Below are positions 19,010-28,471 of a DNA stretch of 64,000 bases, piece by piece (the stretch's first letter is position 1; each line of letters opens with the position of its first letter). The stretch spans positions 682,001-746,000 of the forward strand of contig CAVPQI010000001.1 in the NCBI GenBank assembly GCA_963707515.1. The letters are read 5' to 3'. The notes under the pieces are model-generated. The model was given only the letters and a program-made list of their open reading frames with translations. It made no database searches and was not told the origin of the DNA. Source of the DNA: Sva-07 sp963707515 (GTDB lineage Bacteria > Actinomycetota > Acidimicrobiia > Acidimicrobiales > Ilumatobacteraceae). The position numbers and the translations under genes are program-made.

Positions 19010-19602
19010 GCTCCCGACTGTACGGCGCGGGCGGAGTCGACATCCCACAGGTGGTGGATCGGGTCGTGGACGAGGTAGCGGGCGAAGCTGTCGACGGTGA
19101 ACTCGGCACCGTCGCTCCGGCGCCCCGGGCGCGCCCACTGGTCGCTGCGGACACGGTCGAAGGCGGCGGCGAGACGTTCGCCGCTGTCGGCGAGATCAGC
19201 GGCGACGACGGTCGGATCCTGGTCGTTGTAGCGGTCCTCGAGGGCGGTTGCGTCCTGGTCCCAGTTCTCGAACAGCGGGTCGTCCATGTCGAGCATCAAC
19301 ATCAGCCGCTGGTCGAAGCGGCGGAACACGTCGCGCACGTGGGCGGCGTACTCGAGCGTCGACCAGCGGTCCGGTCTGGGACGGCGGCGGAGTTCGTCGG
19401 CCGAGGCGACCAACCGTTGCTGCCACTCGGCGACGTTGTCGCGAATCAATCCGGCGACCGACGTGGCGGCGACCGTGCTGGCGTCGAACCCGCACGTTGG
19501 ACACGCCCGTTCCAACACCCAGGTCCAATCCTTGTCGTCGGGCGTGATCTGGTCATCCGGGTCCGGATCGTCGAGGAGCGGGCCGTCGGGTGCATCGGAC
19601 AT
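19006..19602 (-). CDS. DinB-family protein
   Basis: This 198-residue protein matches DinB / DfsB-like four-helix proteins, which often act as thiol-dependent (mycothiol or bacillithiol) transferases or hydrolases. Visible features are RWSTLEYAAHVRDVFRRFDQRL, with the first metal-ligand His, and ARYLVHDPIHHLWDV with the C-terminal His pair. An N-terminal CPTCGFDAS adds a CxxC. Mycothiol use is plausible because mca occurs in this window. It is the first gene of an operon with the acyl-CoA dehydrogenase-like gene. GACACT lies 7 nt before the ATG. Confidence 0.82.
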   Translation of the reverse strand: MSDAPDGPLLDDPDPDDQITPDDKDWTWVLERACPTCGFDASTVAATSVAGLIRDNVAEWQQRLVASADELRRRPRPDRWSTLEYAAHVRDVFRRFDQRLMLMLDMDDPLFENWDQDATALEDRYNDQDPTVVAADLADSGERLAAAFDRVRSDQWARPGRRSDGAEFTVDSFARYLVHDPIHHLWDVDSARAVQSGA

Positions 19603-19733
19603 GAACGCGAGTGTCGCATCCCCGCGCTCCCCCTCGTGCCCGGTCGGGGGCGCCGGCGGCCTGCCGACGCGGCGATCGGTCTCGGCGGACCGGGGCGTGG
19701 CCGGGTGAGCGCCGGGTGGTCTACGGTCGAGGG

Positions 19734-20537
19734 ATGAAGTTCGGCTTCGTGGTCCCGTGGGGCGACGCCGACGACATCGGTGATCTCGCCGCCGCCGCCG
19801 AGGAGTCCGGTTGGGACGGGGTGTTCGTGTGGGAGCCGGTGTGGGGGGTCGACGCCTGGATCGCCCTCGCCCTGGCCGCGGTCCGAACCTCGGAGATCCG
19901 CCTCGGGACGATGCTCACGCCGCCGTCGCGACGACGGCCATGGTCGCTCGCCGGCCAGGTCGCCACCGTCGACCGCTTGTCCGCCGGCCGGGTCACGCTG
20001 TCGGTCGGGCTCGGCGCCGTCGACTCCGGCTTCGACGCCTTCGGTGAGGAGTGCGACCGTCGCGTCCGGGCGGCGCTGCTCGACGAGAGCCTCGACATCA
20101 TGTGCGGTCTGTGGTCGGGGCAACCGTTCCGCTACGCCGGCACGCACTACACCATCGAGCCGACCGAGTTCCCGACGATCGGCCACACGGTGCAGACACC
20201 GCGGGTGCCGATCTGGTGCGTCGGTGCGCTCGGCCACCGGCGATCGATGGAGCGGGCGCTGCGGTGGGACGGGATCATCCCTCAGGTCGTCGGCGACGGC
20301 GACGCTCGCCAACCGCACCTCGGTGAGGTCGCCGACCTGCGCGCCCAGGTGGCCGGCGAGCGCGGCGACGGTCCGTTCGACATCGTCATCGAGGGCTCGA
20401 CCGCCGAGCACTCCCCGGCGGCCTACGCCGAGGCGGGTGCGACGTGGTGGATCGAGTCGCTGTGGGAGGCGATCGGCGAACACTCCCCCGTCACCGCCGC
20501 CCACGACCGCCTGCGTCTCGGCCCACCGTCTCGTTGA
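19734..20537 (+). CDS. LLM-class flavin/F420 oxidoreductase
   Basis: A 267-residue luciferase-like protein with MKFGFVVPWGDADDIGDLAAAAEESGWDGVFVWEP, then IRLGTMLTPPSRRRPWSLAGQVATVDRLSAGRVTLSVGLGAVD, a typical LLM core. It is shorter than full bacterial luciferases but normal for the F420-type subgroup. TACGGT (19722-19727) lies 6 nt before the ATG, indicating leaderless mRNA. It is divergent from the DinB operon, with 131 bp between them. Substrate unknown. Confidence 0.88.
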   Translation: MKFGFVVPWGDADDIGDLAAAAEESGWDGVFVWEPVWGVDAWIALALAAVRTSEIRLGTMLTPPSRRRPWSLAGQVATVDRLSAGRVTLSVGLGAVDSGFDAFGEECDRRVRAALLDESLDIMCGLWSGQPFRYAGTHYTIEPTEFPTIGHTVQTPRVPIWCVGALGHRRSMERALRWDGIIPQVVGDGDARQPHLGEVADLRAQVAGERGDGPFDIVIEGSTAEHSPAAYAEAGATWWIESLWEAIGEHSPVTAAHDRLRLGPPSR

Positions 20538-20654
20538 GCCCGTGGCGCGGTCCCGCCGCGCCCGTCGCACGCGGTGCCGCCGCGCCGTCCGACGGCCATC
20601 TCCGGGTCACGTAGGGTTCAGCGCAGCGGGTGGAGCAAATGGGGAGGGGAACCC

Positions 20655-22101
20655 ATGACCGATCTGAGCCGCCGACGCTTGTTGCAGGGAACGGCCGCCG
20701 TCGCAGGCGGTGCCGCCCTGGGGGCAGGCCCGTTCCGGAGCTTCGTCGCCCATGCCGCGACGCCGAGCCACGGCCGGGGCCGGCCGGCCAACTACGGCCC
20801 GCTGGCACCCGTGCCCGACGCCGCCGACGGGGTCGAACGCCTGCTGTTGCCGGCCGGCTTCCGGTACCGCTCGTTCCACCTGGCCGGTACGCCACTCGGC
20901 GACGAGCGCGGCACACCGACACCGATCCGCAGCGACGGCATGGCCGCCTTCACCGGCTGGCGCGGCAGCTACGTGCTGGTGCGCAACCACGAGGTCAACG
21001 GGCCCGTCGGCGCGTTCGGTGACCCGGCTGCGGCGTACGACCCGATGACCGGCGGCGGCACCACGACCGCGTGGGTCACCAAGCACGGCGAGGTGCTCGG
21101 CGGGCACGTGTCGCTCAACGGGACGCAGATGAACTGTGCCGGAGGACGGACACCGTGGCGCACCTGGCTGACGTGCGAGGAAACCGTCAACGGCCCCGAT
21201 GTCGGCAGCGACTTCACCGGTGGCGACAACACCGTGTTGACCCAGCAGCACGGCTACCTCTTCGAGGTCCCGGTCGATGGCCAGAGCGCCCGGGTGCCGA
21301 TCAGGTCAGCGGGTCGGTTCGCCCACGAAGCGGCGGCGGTGGACCCGCTCAGCGGCGCGATCTACCTCACCGAGGACAACTTCGAGTTCCCGTCCGGCTT
21401 CTACCGCTACCTCCCGCCGCGCCATCCGCTGTGGACCCGCGGTGTCGCCGACGGCGGGGTGCTGCAGATGCTGCGCGTCGTCGATCAGCCGAACGCCGAG
21501 TTGTCCGCCGGCCAGGCGCCCGGCACGACCTACCGCTGCGACTGGGTGACCATCGCCGACCCGGATCCGACATTCCCGGCAGGCACGACCAACAACCAGG
21601 CGCTCGTCGCCGTCGGCGACCAGGGACGTGTCCAGGGCGCCGCTCGCTTCGCCCGGCTCGAGGGCGCCTACCACGACAACGGCACCGTGTACTTCGTATC
21701 GACGCAAGGCGGCGCGGTCGGCGAGCGGTGATCAGCCGCCGGCCGGCTACGGCGACGGCCGCGGCCAGGTGTGGGCGTACGAGATCTGGCGCCGGCGGCT
21801 GCGCCTCGTCTACGAGTCACCGGCGGCGGCGACCCTCGACCTGCCGGACAACGTCGTCACGTCTCGGTCCGGCGCGCTGGTCCTGTGCGAGGACAACGTC
21901 GCCCCGAACTTCCTGCGCGGCCTCACCGCGGACGGGCAACTGTTCGACTTCTGCCAGAACAACGTGCCGGGTCAGCTCGGCGACGAGTTCGCCGGCGCCA
22001 CCTTCAGCCCGGACTTCCGCACGCTGTTCGTCAACATCCAGTCGAACAACTCGATGTCGTTGGCGATCTGGGGGCCGTGGCAGTCCGGTCCGTTCGGCTG
22101 A
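20655..22101 (+). CDS. Tat-exported PhoX-family phosphatase, one frameshift
   Basis: The N-terminus is a Tat signal (SRRRLLQGTAAVAGGAALGAG). The PhoX/DUF839 body follows: VLVRNHEVNGPVG, LTCEETVNGP, RFAHEAAAVDPLSGAIYLTEDN and, after a shift near 21722, the C-terminal CEDNVAPNFLRGL and FNIQSNNS-like region (FVNIQSNNSMSLAIWGPW). PhoX enzymes are Ca/Fe-dependent alkaline phosphatases secreted folded by Tat, and supply phosphate from organic esters. A strong GGGGAGGGGA ribosome site (20641-20650) marks this as one of the few leadered genes. No pho box was identified. Confidence 0.85.
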
Positions 22102-22159
22102 CGGGCCGGCCGCACGGCGCCATTGGTTGCGGCAACCACGGCCCCGGTACCGTGGCCGG

Positions 22160-23783
22160 GTGAGCGCTGACGACGCCGGCTGGAACTTCGCAGACCTCTG
22201 GGAGACCATCGCCGCCCAGATCCCCGATGCCCTTGCCCAACAACAGGGTGACCGCCAGATCACCTGGCGGGAGTGGAACCGTCGGGCCAACGGCATCGCC
22301 GCCGGGCTGCTCGCGGCGCCGGGTGTCGCCGAGCAGGACAAGGTCGTCCAGTACCTCTACAACGCTCCGGAGTACCTGGAGTCGATCTTTGCCGCCTTCA
22401 AGGCCGGGCTCGCCGTCGCCAACACCAACTACCGCTACACCGCCGACGAGCTGGCATACCTGTGGGACAACGCCGACGCCACCGTCGTCGTGTTCCACGG
22501 CACGTTCGCCGAGCAGTGCACAGCGATCCGCGACCGGGTGCCGAAGGTGCGCACGTGGCTGTGGGTCGACGACGGCTCGGGGCCCTGCCCCGACTTCGCC
22601 ACGCCGTACGAGGACCTCGCAGCGGCCGGCACCGACGACGACGTGTCGGGGCCGTGGGGACGTTCCGGCGACCACCTGCTGCTGCTCTACACCGGCGGCA
22701 CCACCGGCATGCCGAAGGGTGTGATGTGGCGCCAGGACGACCTGTTCAACGTCCTCGAGGCGACGAACAAGAAGCGTCTGCCCCCCGACCGCGATCTCGA
22801 CGCCGTCGTCGATCGGGTCACCAAGGCCGGCCCGCGCAACATGCCGGCCGCGCCCCTGATGCACGGCACCGGACTGTTCAACGCGGTCAGCAACCTGATG
22901 GCGGGCGGTTCGGTGACCACGATGGAGGGCCGCCACTTCCGCCCGGAGGAGTTCCTCGACACCGTCGAGCGCTTCGGCATCAACTCGACGGCGATCGTCG
23001 GCGACGCCTTCGCCAAGCCGATCCTGCGCGCCCTCGACGCCGAGCCCGACCGCTGGGACATCTCCAGCCTGCGGGTCATCGTCTCGTCGGGTGTGATGTG
23101 GTCGAAGGAGACCAAGGACGGGCTGCTGCGTCACAACCCGCGCCTGATCATGGTCGACTCGCTCGGCTCCAGCGAGGCGATCGGCATGGCCACGAACACG
23201 ACGACGAACGAGACCCAGGGCCGCACCGGCGTCGTTCTCGCTCGGCGAATCGACGCGGGTGATCACCGACGACGGGCGCGACGTCGTGCCCGGCTCGGGC
23301 GAGCTCGGCCGGGTGGCGATGCGCGGCCGCACGCCGATCGGCTACTACAAGGACGAGGCGAAGTCGGCGCAGACGTTCGTCGTCATCGACGGCGAGCGCT
23401 ACACGATCCCCGGCGACTACGCGACGGTCGACGCCGACGGCACCGTCGTCCTCCTCGGGCGCGGCAGCCAGTGCATCAACACCGGCGGCGAGAAGGTCTA
23501 CCCGGAAGAGGTCGAAGAGGTCCTCAAGCTCCATCCGTCCGTCGCCGACGCTGCCGTCGTCGGCGTGCCCGACGAGAAGTGGGGTGAGGCGATCACCGCC
23601 CTCGTCGAGCCGCACGACGGCGACACCGTCGATGCCGCCGACCTCGTGGCGCACGTCAAGGCGCACCTCGCCGCCTACAAGGCGCCGAAGTCGGTCGTCA
23701 CCGTGTCGAGCGTCGGGCGCGCCGCCAACGGCAAGCTCGACTACAAGGCAAGCTGCGCGCGCGACGCCGTCGCCGCGACGTGA
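22160..23783 (+). CDS. Acyl-CoA synthetase, one frameshift
   Basis: An AMP-forming acyl-CoA ligase with P-loop LLYTGGTTGMPKGVMWR, AMP-binding DSLGSSEAIGMA, and the C-terminal hinge and lid GDYATVDADGTVVLLGRGSQCINTGGEKVYPEEVEEVL, ending with the catalytic-lysine region ANGKLDYK. An indel near 23237 shifts the frame; the two parts are otherwise complete. GTG 22160 has TACCGT (22148-22153) 6 nt upstream. It resembles FadD-type ligases with the MWR motif used on fatty, steroid-side-chain or aryl acids. Confidence 0.88.
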
Positions 23784-23787
23784 GCGG

Positions 23788-23822
23788 GCGTTACATCAGG
23801 GGTCAGACCCCTGTTGTAACGC
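23788..23822. terminator. Hairpin with 17-bp arms after acyl-CoA synthetase
   Basis: GCGTTACATCAGGGGTC, a single A, then GACCCCTGTTGTAACGC: 17-bp arms with one mismatch. It begins 4 nt after the synthetase stop. The inner GGGGTCAGACCCC differs from the GGGGACRGG apex of the other type-1 hairpins, but the overall layout is the same. It probably terminates transcription before the pgmB promoter. Confidence 0.65.
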
Positions 23823-23874
23823 TCGGCGGGAGCAGAACCGGCCGACGGCGGGCTCGGTCATTAGGGTGGCGAGC

Positions 23875-24630
23875 GTGACCGGGACCGCGTCGGCGTTCGA
23901 CTGGACCACGGTCGATGCCGTGTTGTTCGACCTCGACGGCGTGATCACCCCGACGGCCGAGATCCACGAGCACGCCTGGGCGGAGCTGTTCGCCGACTAC
24001 GGCTACGACGGCGCCGACTACCTCCGTTACATCGACGGCAAGCCGCGCTACGACGGCGTGCGCTCGTTCCTCGCCTCACGCGATGTCGTGCTGCCCGAAG
24101 GTGACCCTGGCGACCCACCGGGTGATGACACGGTGTGCGCGCTCGGCAACCGCAAGAACGAGCTCTTCAACGAGATCCTCGAACGCGACGGCATCGCCCC
24201 GTACCCGGGTTCGGCAGCGGCGTTGGCGTGGCTCGACGACCGCTCGATCCCGGCAGCGATCGTCTCGTCGTCGAAGAACGCCCGCCGCGTGCTCGACGCC
24301 GCCGGGCTCGGCGAACGTTTCGACGTCGTCGTCGACGGCGAGGTCGCGGCCCGCGAGCACATCGCCGGCAAGCCGGCGCCCGACATGTTCCTGCGCGCCG
24401 CCGAGCGGCTCGGTGTCGATCCCGGGCGCGCCGTCGTCGTCGAGGACGCCCTGTCGGGTGTCGCCGCGGGCGCGGCCGGCGGGTTCGCCGCCGTGATCGG
24501 TGTCGACCGCGGCGCCGGCCGAAGGGAGCTGGTCGATCACGGCGCCGACGTCGTCGTCGACGACCTCGCCGACCTCCTGCCCGGCGGGCACGATGCCGTC
24601 GGTGCCCGCGACGCCGCGGAGGACGCATGA
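23875..24630 (+). CDS. pgmB: Beta-phosphoglucomutase-like HAD hydrolase
   Basis: The 251-residue HAD protein has motif I LFDLDGVITPT (nucleophile Asp), motif II IVSSSKNA, a conserved Lys in AGKPAPDMF and motif III VVEDALSGVAAG. Beta-PGM converts beta-glucose-1-phosphate to glucose-6-phosphate. It overlaps the GH65 gene by 4 bp (ATGA), the usual partnership in which the phosphorylase releases beta-glucose-1-phosphate. GTG 23875 has TAGGGT (23862-23867) 7 nt upstream, so the two-gene mRNA is probably leaderless. Confidence 0.9.
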   Translation: MTGTASAFDWTTVDAVLFDLDGVITPTAEIHEHAWAELFADYGYDGADYLRYIDGKPRYDGVRSFLASRDVVLPEGDPGDPPGDDTVCALGNRKNELFNEILERDGIAPYPGSAAALAWLDDRSIPAAIVSSSKNARRVLDAAGLGERFDVVVDGEVAAREHIAGKPAPDMFLRAAERLGVDPGRAVVVEDALSGVAAGAAGGFAAVIGVDRGAGRRELVDHGADVVVDDLADLLPGGHDAVGARDAAEDA

Positions 24631-27002
24631 ACCACCTGCCCCCGCCGACGGGACTACCGCCCTACCGCTTCCCCGTCGATCCATGGCGGCTCGTCGAGCG
24701 CGAGTACTCCCACGACGACCTCGGCGTGATGGAGACGCTGTTCGCCGTCGGCAACGGCTACCTCGGCATGCGCGCCAATCCCGAAGAGGGCCGCGAGGCA
24801 CACAGCCACGGCACCTATCTCAACGGCTTCCACGAGACCTGGTCGATCAAGCACGCCGAGGACGCCTTCGGGTTCGCCAAGACGGGCCAGACGATCGTCA
24901 ACGTCCCCGACGCCAAGCTGATCAAGCTCTACGTCGACGACGAGCCGCTGCTGCTCGCCGGCGCCGACCTCGACGAGTACGAGCGGACACTCGACTTCTC
25001 GACCGGGGTCCTCGGACGCGACCTCATCTGGCGCACGCCGGCCGGCAAGCGGGTCAAGGTCTCCTCGCAGCGGATGGTCAGCCTGGTCCACCGCCACCTG
25101 GCGTTGATGACCTTCGAGGTCACCCTGCTCGACTCCCCCGCGCCCGTCGTCATCTCGTCGCAGTTGATGAACCGGCAGGACGGCACCGACGAGTACCACG
25201 TCCGTTCGGCGGCACTCGGCGAGGGCGCCGACCCGCGCAAGTCGCGCAACTTCGATCAGCGGGTCCTCGAACCGCAACTGCAACGCGAGCACGGCAACGA
25301 GGTGATCCTCGGCTACCGCTGCTTCAACAGCGGCATGACCCTCGCCTGCGGTGTGCGTCACGAGATCGACACCAACTGCCCGACGACGACCACCACCGAG
25401 GTCGGCGCCGACCTCGCCAAGACCGTGTTCACCGTGCGCGCCGTCCCCGGCGAACCGATCCGCGTCGTCAAGCTCGTCGCCTACCACTCGTCGTCGGGCG
25501 TGCCCGCGACCGAGCTCGCCGACCGATGCTCGCGCACCCTCACCCGCGCCGAGGAGGACGGCGTCGAGGCCTTGATGATCGATCAGCAGCAGTGGTTGGA
25601 GGAGTTCTGGAAGCGCAGCGACGTCCAGCTGCGCGGCGATGACAAGGCGCAGCAGGCGCTGCGCTGGAACCTCTTCCAGCTCGCCCAGGCCACAGCGCGC
25701 GCCCACGAGCAGGGCATCGCCGCCAAGGGCGTCACGGGCGGCGGCTACGACGGCCACTACTTCTGGGACACCGAGATCTACGTCGTCCCGTTCCTCGCCT
25801 ACACCTCGCCCGAAGCAGCACGCAAGATCCTCCGCTTCCGGTGGCGCATGCTCGATGCGGCGCGCCAGCGGGCCCGCGAGATGAGCCAGGTCGGTGCCCT
25901 CTATCCGTGGCGCACGATCAACGGCGAGGAAGCCTCCGCCTATTACGCCGCCGGCACCGCCCAGTACCACATCAACGCCGCCGTGGTGATGGCGCTGCGG
26001 CGCTACCTCGAGGCGTCGGGCGACGTCGACTTCCTCGCCCATGAGGGCGCCGAGATCCTCGTCGAGACAGCCCGGCTGTGGGCCGACCTCGGCTTCTACG
26101 CCAGCAACGGCTCGCGCACGTTTCACATCCACCGGGTGACGGGCCCCGACGAGTACACGACGGTCGTCAACGACAACTTCTACACGAACGTCATGGCCCG
26201 CTTCAATCTGCGCTACGCCGCACGTACCGTGCGCTCGCTCAACGACTGGAACGCCGATGCGTTCACCGCGTTGTGCCGGCGAACGAAGCTCGATCCCGGC
26301 GAGCTCGACGACTGGGACGCCGCCGCCGACGCGATGTTCCTCCCGTACGACGAGGAGCTGGGCATCAACCCGCAAGACGACGAGTTCCTCGACCTCGAAC
26401 CGTGGGAGTGGGAGCGCACGCCGCCGGAGAACTTCCCCTTGCTGCTGCACTACCACCCGCTCGTCATCTACCGCCACCAGGTGCTGAAGCAGGCCGACGT
26501 CGTGCTGGCGATGTACCTCCGGTCGGAGCGCTTCCCGCTCGAACAGAAGCGCCGCAACTTCGACTACTACGACCCGATCACGACGGGTGACTCGAGCCTG
26601 TCGGCGTGCGTGCAGGCGGTCGTCGCCGCCGAGGTGGGCTACGACGAGCTCGCCGTCGAGTACTTCCAGCGAGCGCTGTACCTCGACCTCAGCGACTCCC
26701 ACCGGAACACGTCCGAAGGGGTCCACGTGGCATCGGCGGGCGGCGTGTGGGCCGGCGTCGTGTACGGCTTCGCCGGCATGGTCGAGCAGGGCACACACCT
26801 CGAGTTCTCGCCGCGTCTGCCGAAGGTGTGGGACGGTCTGACGTTCCGCATCGAGCGGCACGGATCACTCGTCGAGGTCGACGTCGATGCCGACGGCCTG
26901 ACGTTGACCGTGCTCGAGGGGCACGGGGTCACCGTGCGCGTCGACGGCGACGACCTGCGCGTCACCGACAGCGAGCCATTGCGCATCGCCCGCGTCCGCT
27001 GA
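24627..27002 (+). CDS. GH65 disaccharide phosphorylase
   Basis: A 791-residue glycoside hydrolase family 65 enzyme. The general acid lies in VTGPDEYTTVVNDNFYTN (Glu509 from this start), and the upstream KGVTGGGYDGHYFWDTEIYVVPF belongs to the (alpha/alpha)6 barrel active site. HVASAGGVWAGVVYGFAGM lies near the phosphate-binding region. Family members phosphorolyse maltose, trehalose, kojibiose or nigerose; the substrate cannot be fixed from sequence by eye. Co-translation with pgmB indicates inverting release of beta-glucose-1-phosphate. No sugar transporter is adjacent, so an internal substrate such as trehalose is plausible. Confidence 0.92.
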   Translation: MNHLPPPTGLPPYRFPVDPWRLVEREYSHDDLGVMETLFAVGNGYLGMRANPEEGREAHSHGTYLNGFHETWSIKHAEDAFGFAKTGQTIVNVPDAKLIKLYVDDEPLLLAGADLDEYERTLDFSTGVLGRDLIWRTPAGKRVKVSSQRMVSLVHRHLALMTFEVTLLDSPAPVVISSQLMNRQDGTDEYHVRSAALGEGADPRKSRNFDQRVLEPQLQREHGNEVILGYRCFNSGMTLACGVRHEIDTNCPTTTTTEVGADLAKTVFTVRAVPGEPIRVVKLVAYHSSSGVPATELADRCSRTLTRAEEDGVEALMIDQQQWLEEFWKRSDVQLRGDDKAQQALRWNLFQLAQATARAHEQGIAAKGVTGGGYDGHYFWDTEIYVVPFLAYTSPEAARKILRFRWRMLDAARQRAREMSQVGALYPWRTINGEEASAYYAAGTAQYHINAAVVMALRRYLEASGDVDFLAHEGAEILVETARLWADLGFYASNGSRTFHIHRVTGPDEYTTVVNDNFYTNVMARFNLRYAARTVRSLNDWNADAFTALCRRTKLDPGELDDWDAAADAMFLPYDEELGINPQDDEFLDLEPWEWERTPPENFPLLLHYHPLVIYRHQVLKQADVVLAMYLRSERFPLEQKRRNFDYYDPITTGDSSLSACVQAVVAAEVGYDELAVEYFQRALYLDLSDSHRNTSEGVHVASAGGVWAGVVYGFAGMVEQGTHLEFSPRLPKVWDGLTFRIERHGSLVEVDVDADGLTLTVLEGHGVTVRVDGDDLRVTDSEPLRIARVR

Positions 27003-27021
27003 GGCGGGGGCGGGGCGCTGG

Positions 27022-27570
27022 TCAGAGCGGCGCGTCGCCGACCTGGAAGAACAGCTCGCGGATGCCCACGCCCGGCTCGATGCCGCCCGTCATGACGGTC
27101 AGCTCGTAGACGTCGCCGGTCGACGTGTCGGTGATCTCGCACGTGAACTCACCGGCGTCGTCGAGGAGCACCGCCTCGTCACCACAGTCGATGTCGTCGG
27201 GGAGCACCTCGATGGCGTTCTGCTCGGAGAGCACCCGAGCCCCCTCGTCGCGGAGCGTGTCGACCTCGGACGGCAGCAGCAGATTGGTGCTGACGACGTG
27301 GATCTCGCTGTCGCTCCTCATCGTGCCCTGGAACGTGATCGTGCGACCGTCCTCGGTCGTCGCCGTGCAGTCGAACGTCTCGCCTTCGGTCTTCTCCGCC
27401 GGTTCGTCGCACTCGGCGTCGAGGTCGCCGAGCCCGATCTGCTTCGCCAGATCGCGCTCGATCAACCCCTCACCGCCGGTCGCTGCACTGTCGCTGCATG
27501 CCGCGAGTGCGAACAGGCCGAGGGCCGCGAAGGGGGCGAGACGGAGGGGTCGGGAGGTGGTGGGACGCAT
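27022..27570 (-). CDS. DUF4333-like lipoprotein
   Basis: The 182-residue protein has a lipoprotein signal (RLAPFAALGLFALAAC, lipobox LAAC), then two similar cysteine-containing repeats: DAECDEPAEKTEGETFDCTATTEDG and DIDCGDEAVLLDDAGEFTCEITDTSTG. This duplicated arrangement, with a pair of cysteines per unit, resembles actinobacterial DUF4333 lipoproteins. Function unknown. CATACT (minus strand, 27578-27583) lies 7 nt before the ATG. Confidence 0.8.
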   Translation of the reverse strand: MRPTTSRPLRLAPFAALGLFALAACSDSAATGGEGLIERDLAKQIGLGDLDAECDEPAEKTEGETFDCTATTEDGRTITFQGTMRSDSEIHVVSTNLLLPSEVDTLRDEGARVLSEQNAIEVLPDDIDCGDEAVLLDDAGEFTCEITDTSTGDVYELTVMTGGIEPGVGIRELFFQVGDAPL

Positions 27571-27734
27571 CGGCGCCAGTATGGCAGCGCGCTGATCTGC
27601 CTGGCCGTGTCATCGCGCGGAGGCCGCGACGACCCGTCGTGCACATCTCGCTGCGTCGCAGCGGCGGATGTCTCGCCGACGTGCCGGTGCGGCGGGTGAG
27701 GGAAATCGCCGGCGGTCGCCGTCGCTGCGCGCAC

Positions 27735-27840
27735 TACCGTCGGCGGCATGATGACGATGGTGATGCGCCGTGTCCGAGCGGCGTCGCAGGACCGAACGCG
27801 ACGAGCGGCGTCGCACCTTCGGTCAGAACGTCCTCGCTGA
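27735..27840 (+). promoter_or_regulatory. Promoter and possible 30-codon leader ORF before Erm-like gene
   Basis: TACCGT (27735-27740) lies 7 nt before ATG 27748, the standard leaderless spacing here. That ATG opens a 30-codon frame (27748-27840, beginning MMTMVMRRVRAASQ) that is out of frame with, and overlaps, the methyltransferase beginning at GTG 27770. Either this is a true leader peptide, as many inducible erm genes have, or a single-base error separates the true start from the rest of the gene. Confidence 0.5.
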
Positions 27841-28471
27841 TCCGGCGATCATCGAGCGACTCGTGGCGGCGAGCGGCGTCGGTCCCGGCGATCTCGTCGT
27901 CGACATCGGGGCCGGAACCGGCGCGCTGACGCGACCGCTGCTGGCGTCGGGGGCGGAGGTCTGGGCGATCGAGCCCGATCCGGTCTGGGGTCCACGGCTC
28001 GGGGCGACGCTGCGCGGTGAGGGCTTCGGCGACCGCCTGCGGCTGTTGACGATGCGCGTCGAGGACGTCCGGCTCCCGAGGGCGCCGTATCGCGTCGTCG
28101 CCAACATCCCCTTCGGGGCGACGACGGCGATCCTCACCAAGCTGCTCGACGATCCGACCCGAGGGCCCGATCGCGCCGACCTCGTCGTGCAGCACGAGGT
28201 CGCCCGGCGCCACAGCGCCACCCCACCGGACGCGCTGCGCACGGCGGCGTGGTCGCCATGGTGGGAGTTCCACCTCGGTCCGACGATCCCGTCGGCGGCA
28301 TTCCGGCCCCGCCCGTCCGTCGACGCCGCCGTGTTGACCATCGTGCGGCGCGATCCGCCGCTCCTGCCGCCGAGCCTTGCACCAGGGTTCGCCGACGTGC
28401 TGCGCCCGGCCTGGTCGCGGGCGTTCGACCCACGACGCGGCGAACCACGAGTGCGAGGATCCCGACGATGA
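27770..28471 (+). CDS. Erm-like 23S rRNA adenine N6-methyltransferase
   Basis: The product has the KsgA/Erm fold: RRTFGQNVLADPAIIERLV, SAM motif VVDIGAGTGALTRPLL, and the catalytic motif NIPFGATTAILTKLL. NIPFG followed by LVVQHEVARRH is closer to Erm than to KsgA, which has NLPY. Erm enzymes methylate 23S A2058 and give macrolide-lincosamide-streptogramin resistance; activity here is not proven. Its end overlaps the next SDR start by 4 bp. The C-terminus (ending RVRGSRR) is shorter than usual. ATG 27748 may be the true start if the frame is disrupted. Confidence 0.8.
   Translation: MSERRRRTERDERRRTFGQNVLADPAIIERLVAASGVGPGDLVVDIGAGTGALTRPLLASGAEVWAIEPDPVWGPRLGATLRGEGFGDRLRLLTMRVEDVRLPRAPYRVVANIPFGATTAILTKLLDDPTRGPDRADLVVQHEVARRHSATPPDALRTAAWSPWWEFHLGPTIPSAAFRPRPSVDAAVLTIVRRDPPLLPPSLAPGFADVLRPAWSRAFDPRRGEPRVRGSRR

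Noticed and set aside
23788..23822. Insertion-sequence end or attachment site
   Set aside because: A single near-perfect hairpin directly after a stop codon, with no transposase, integrase or target duplication nearby, is better explained as a terminator.
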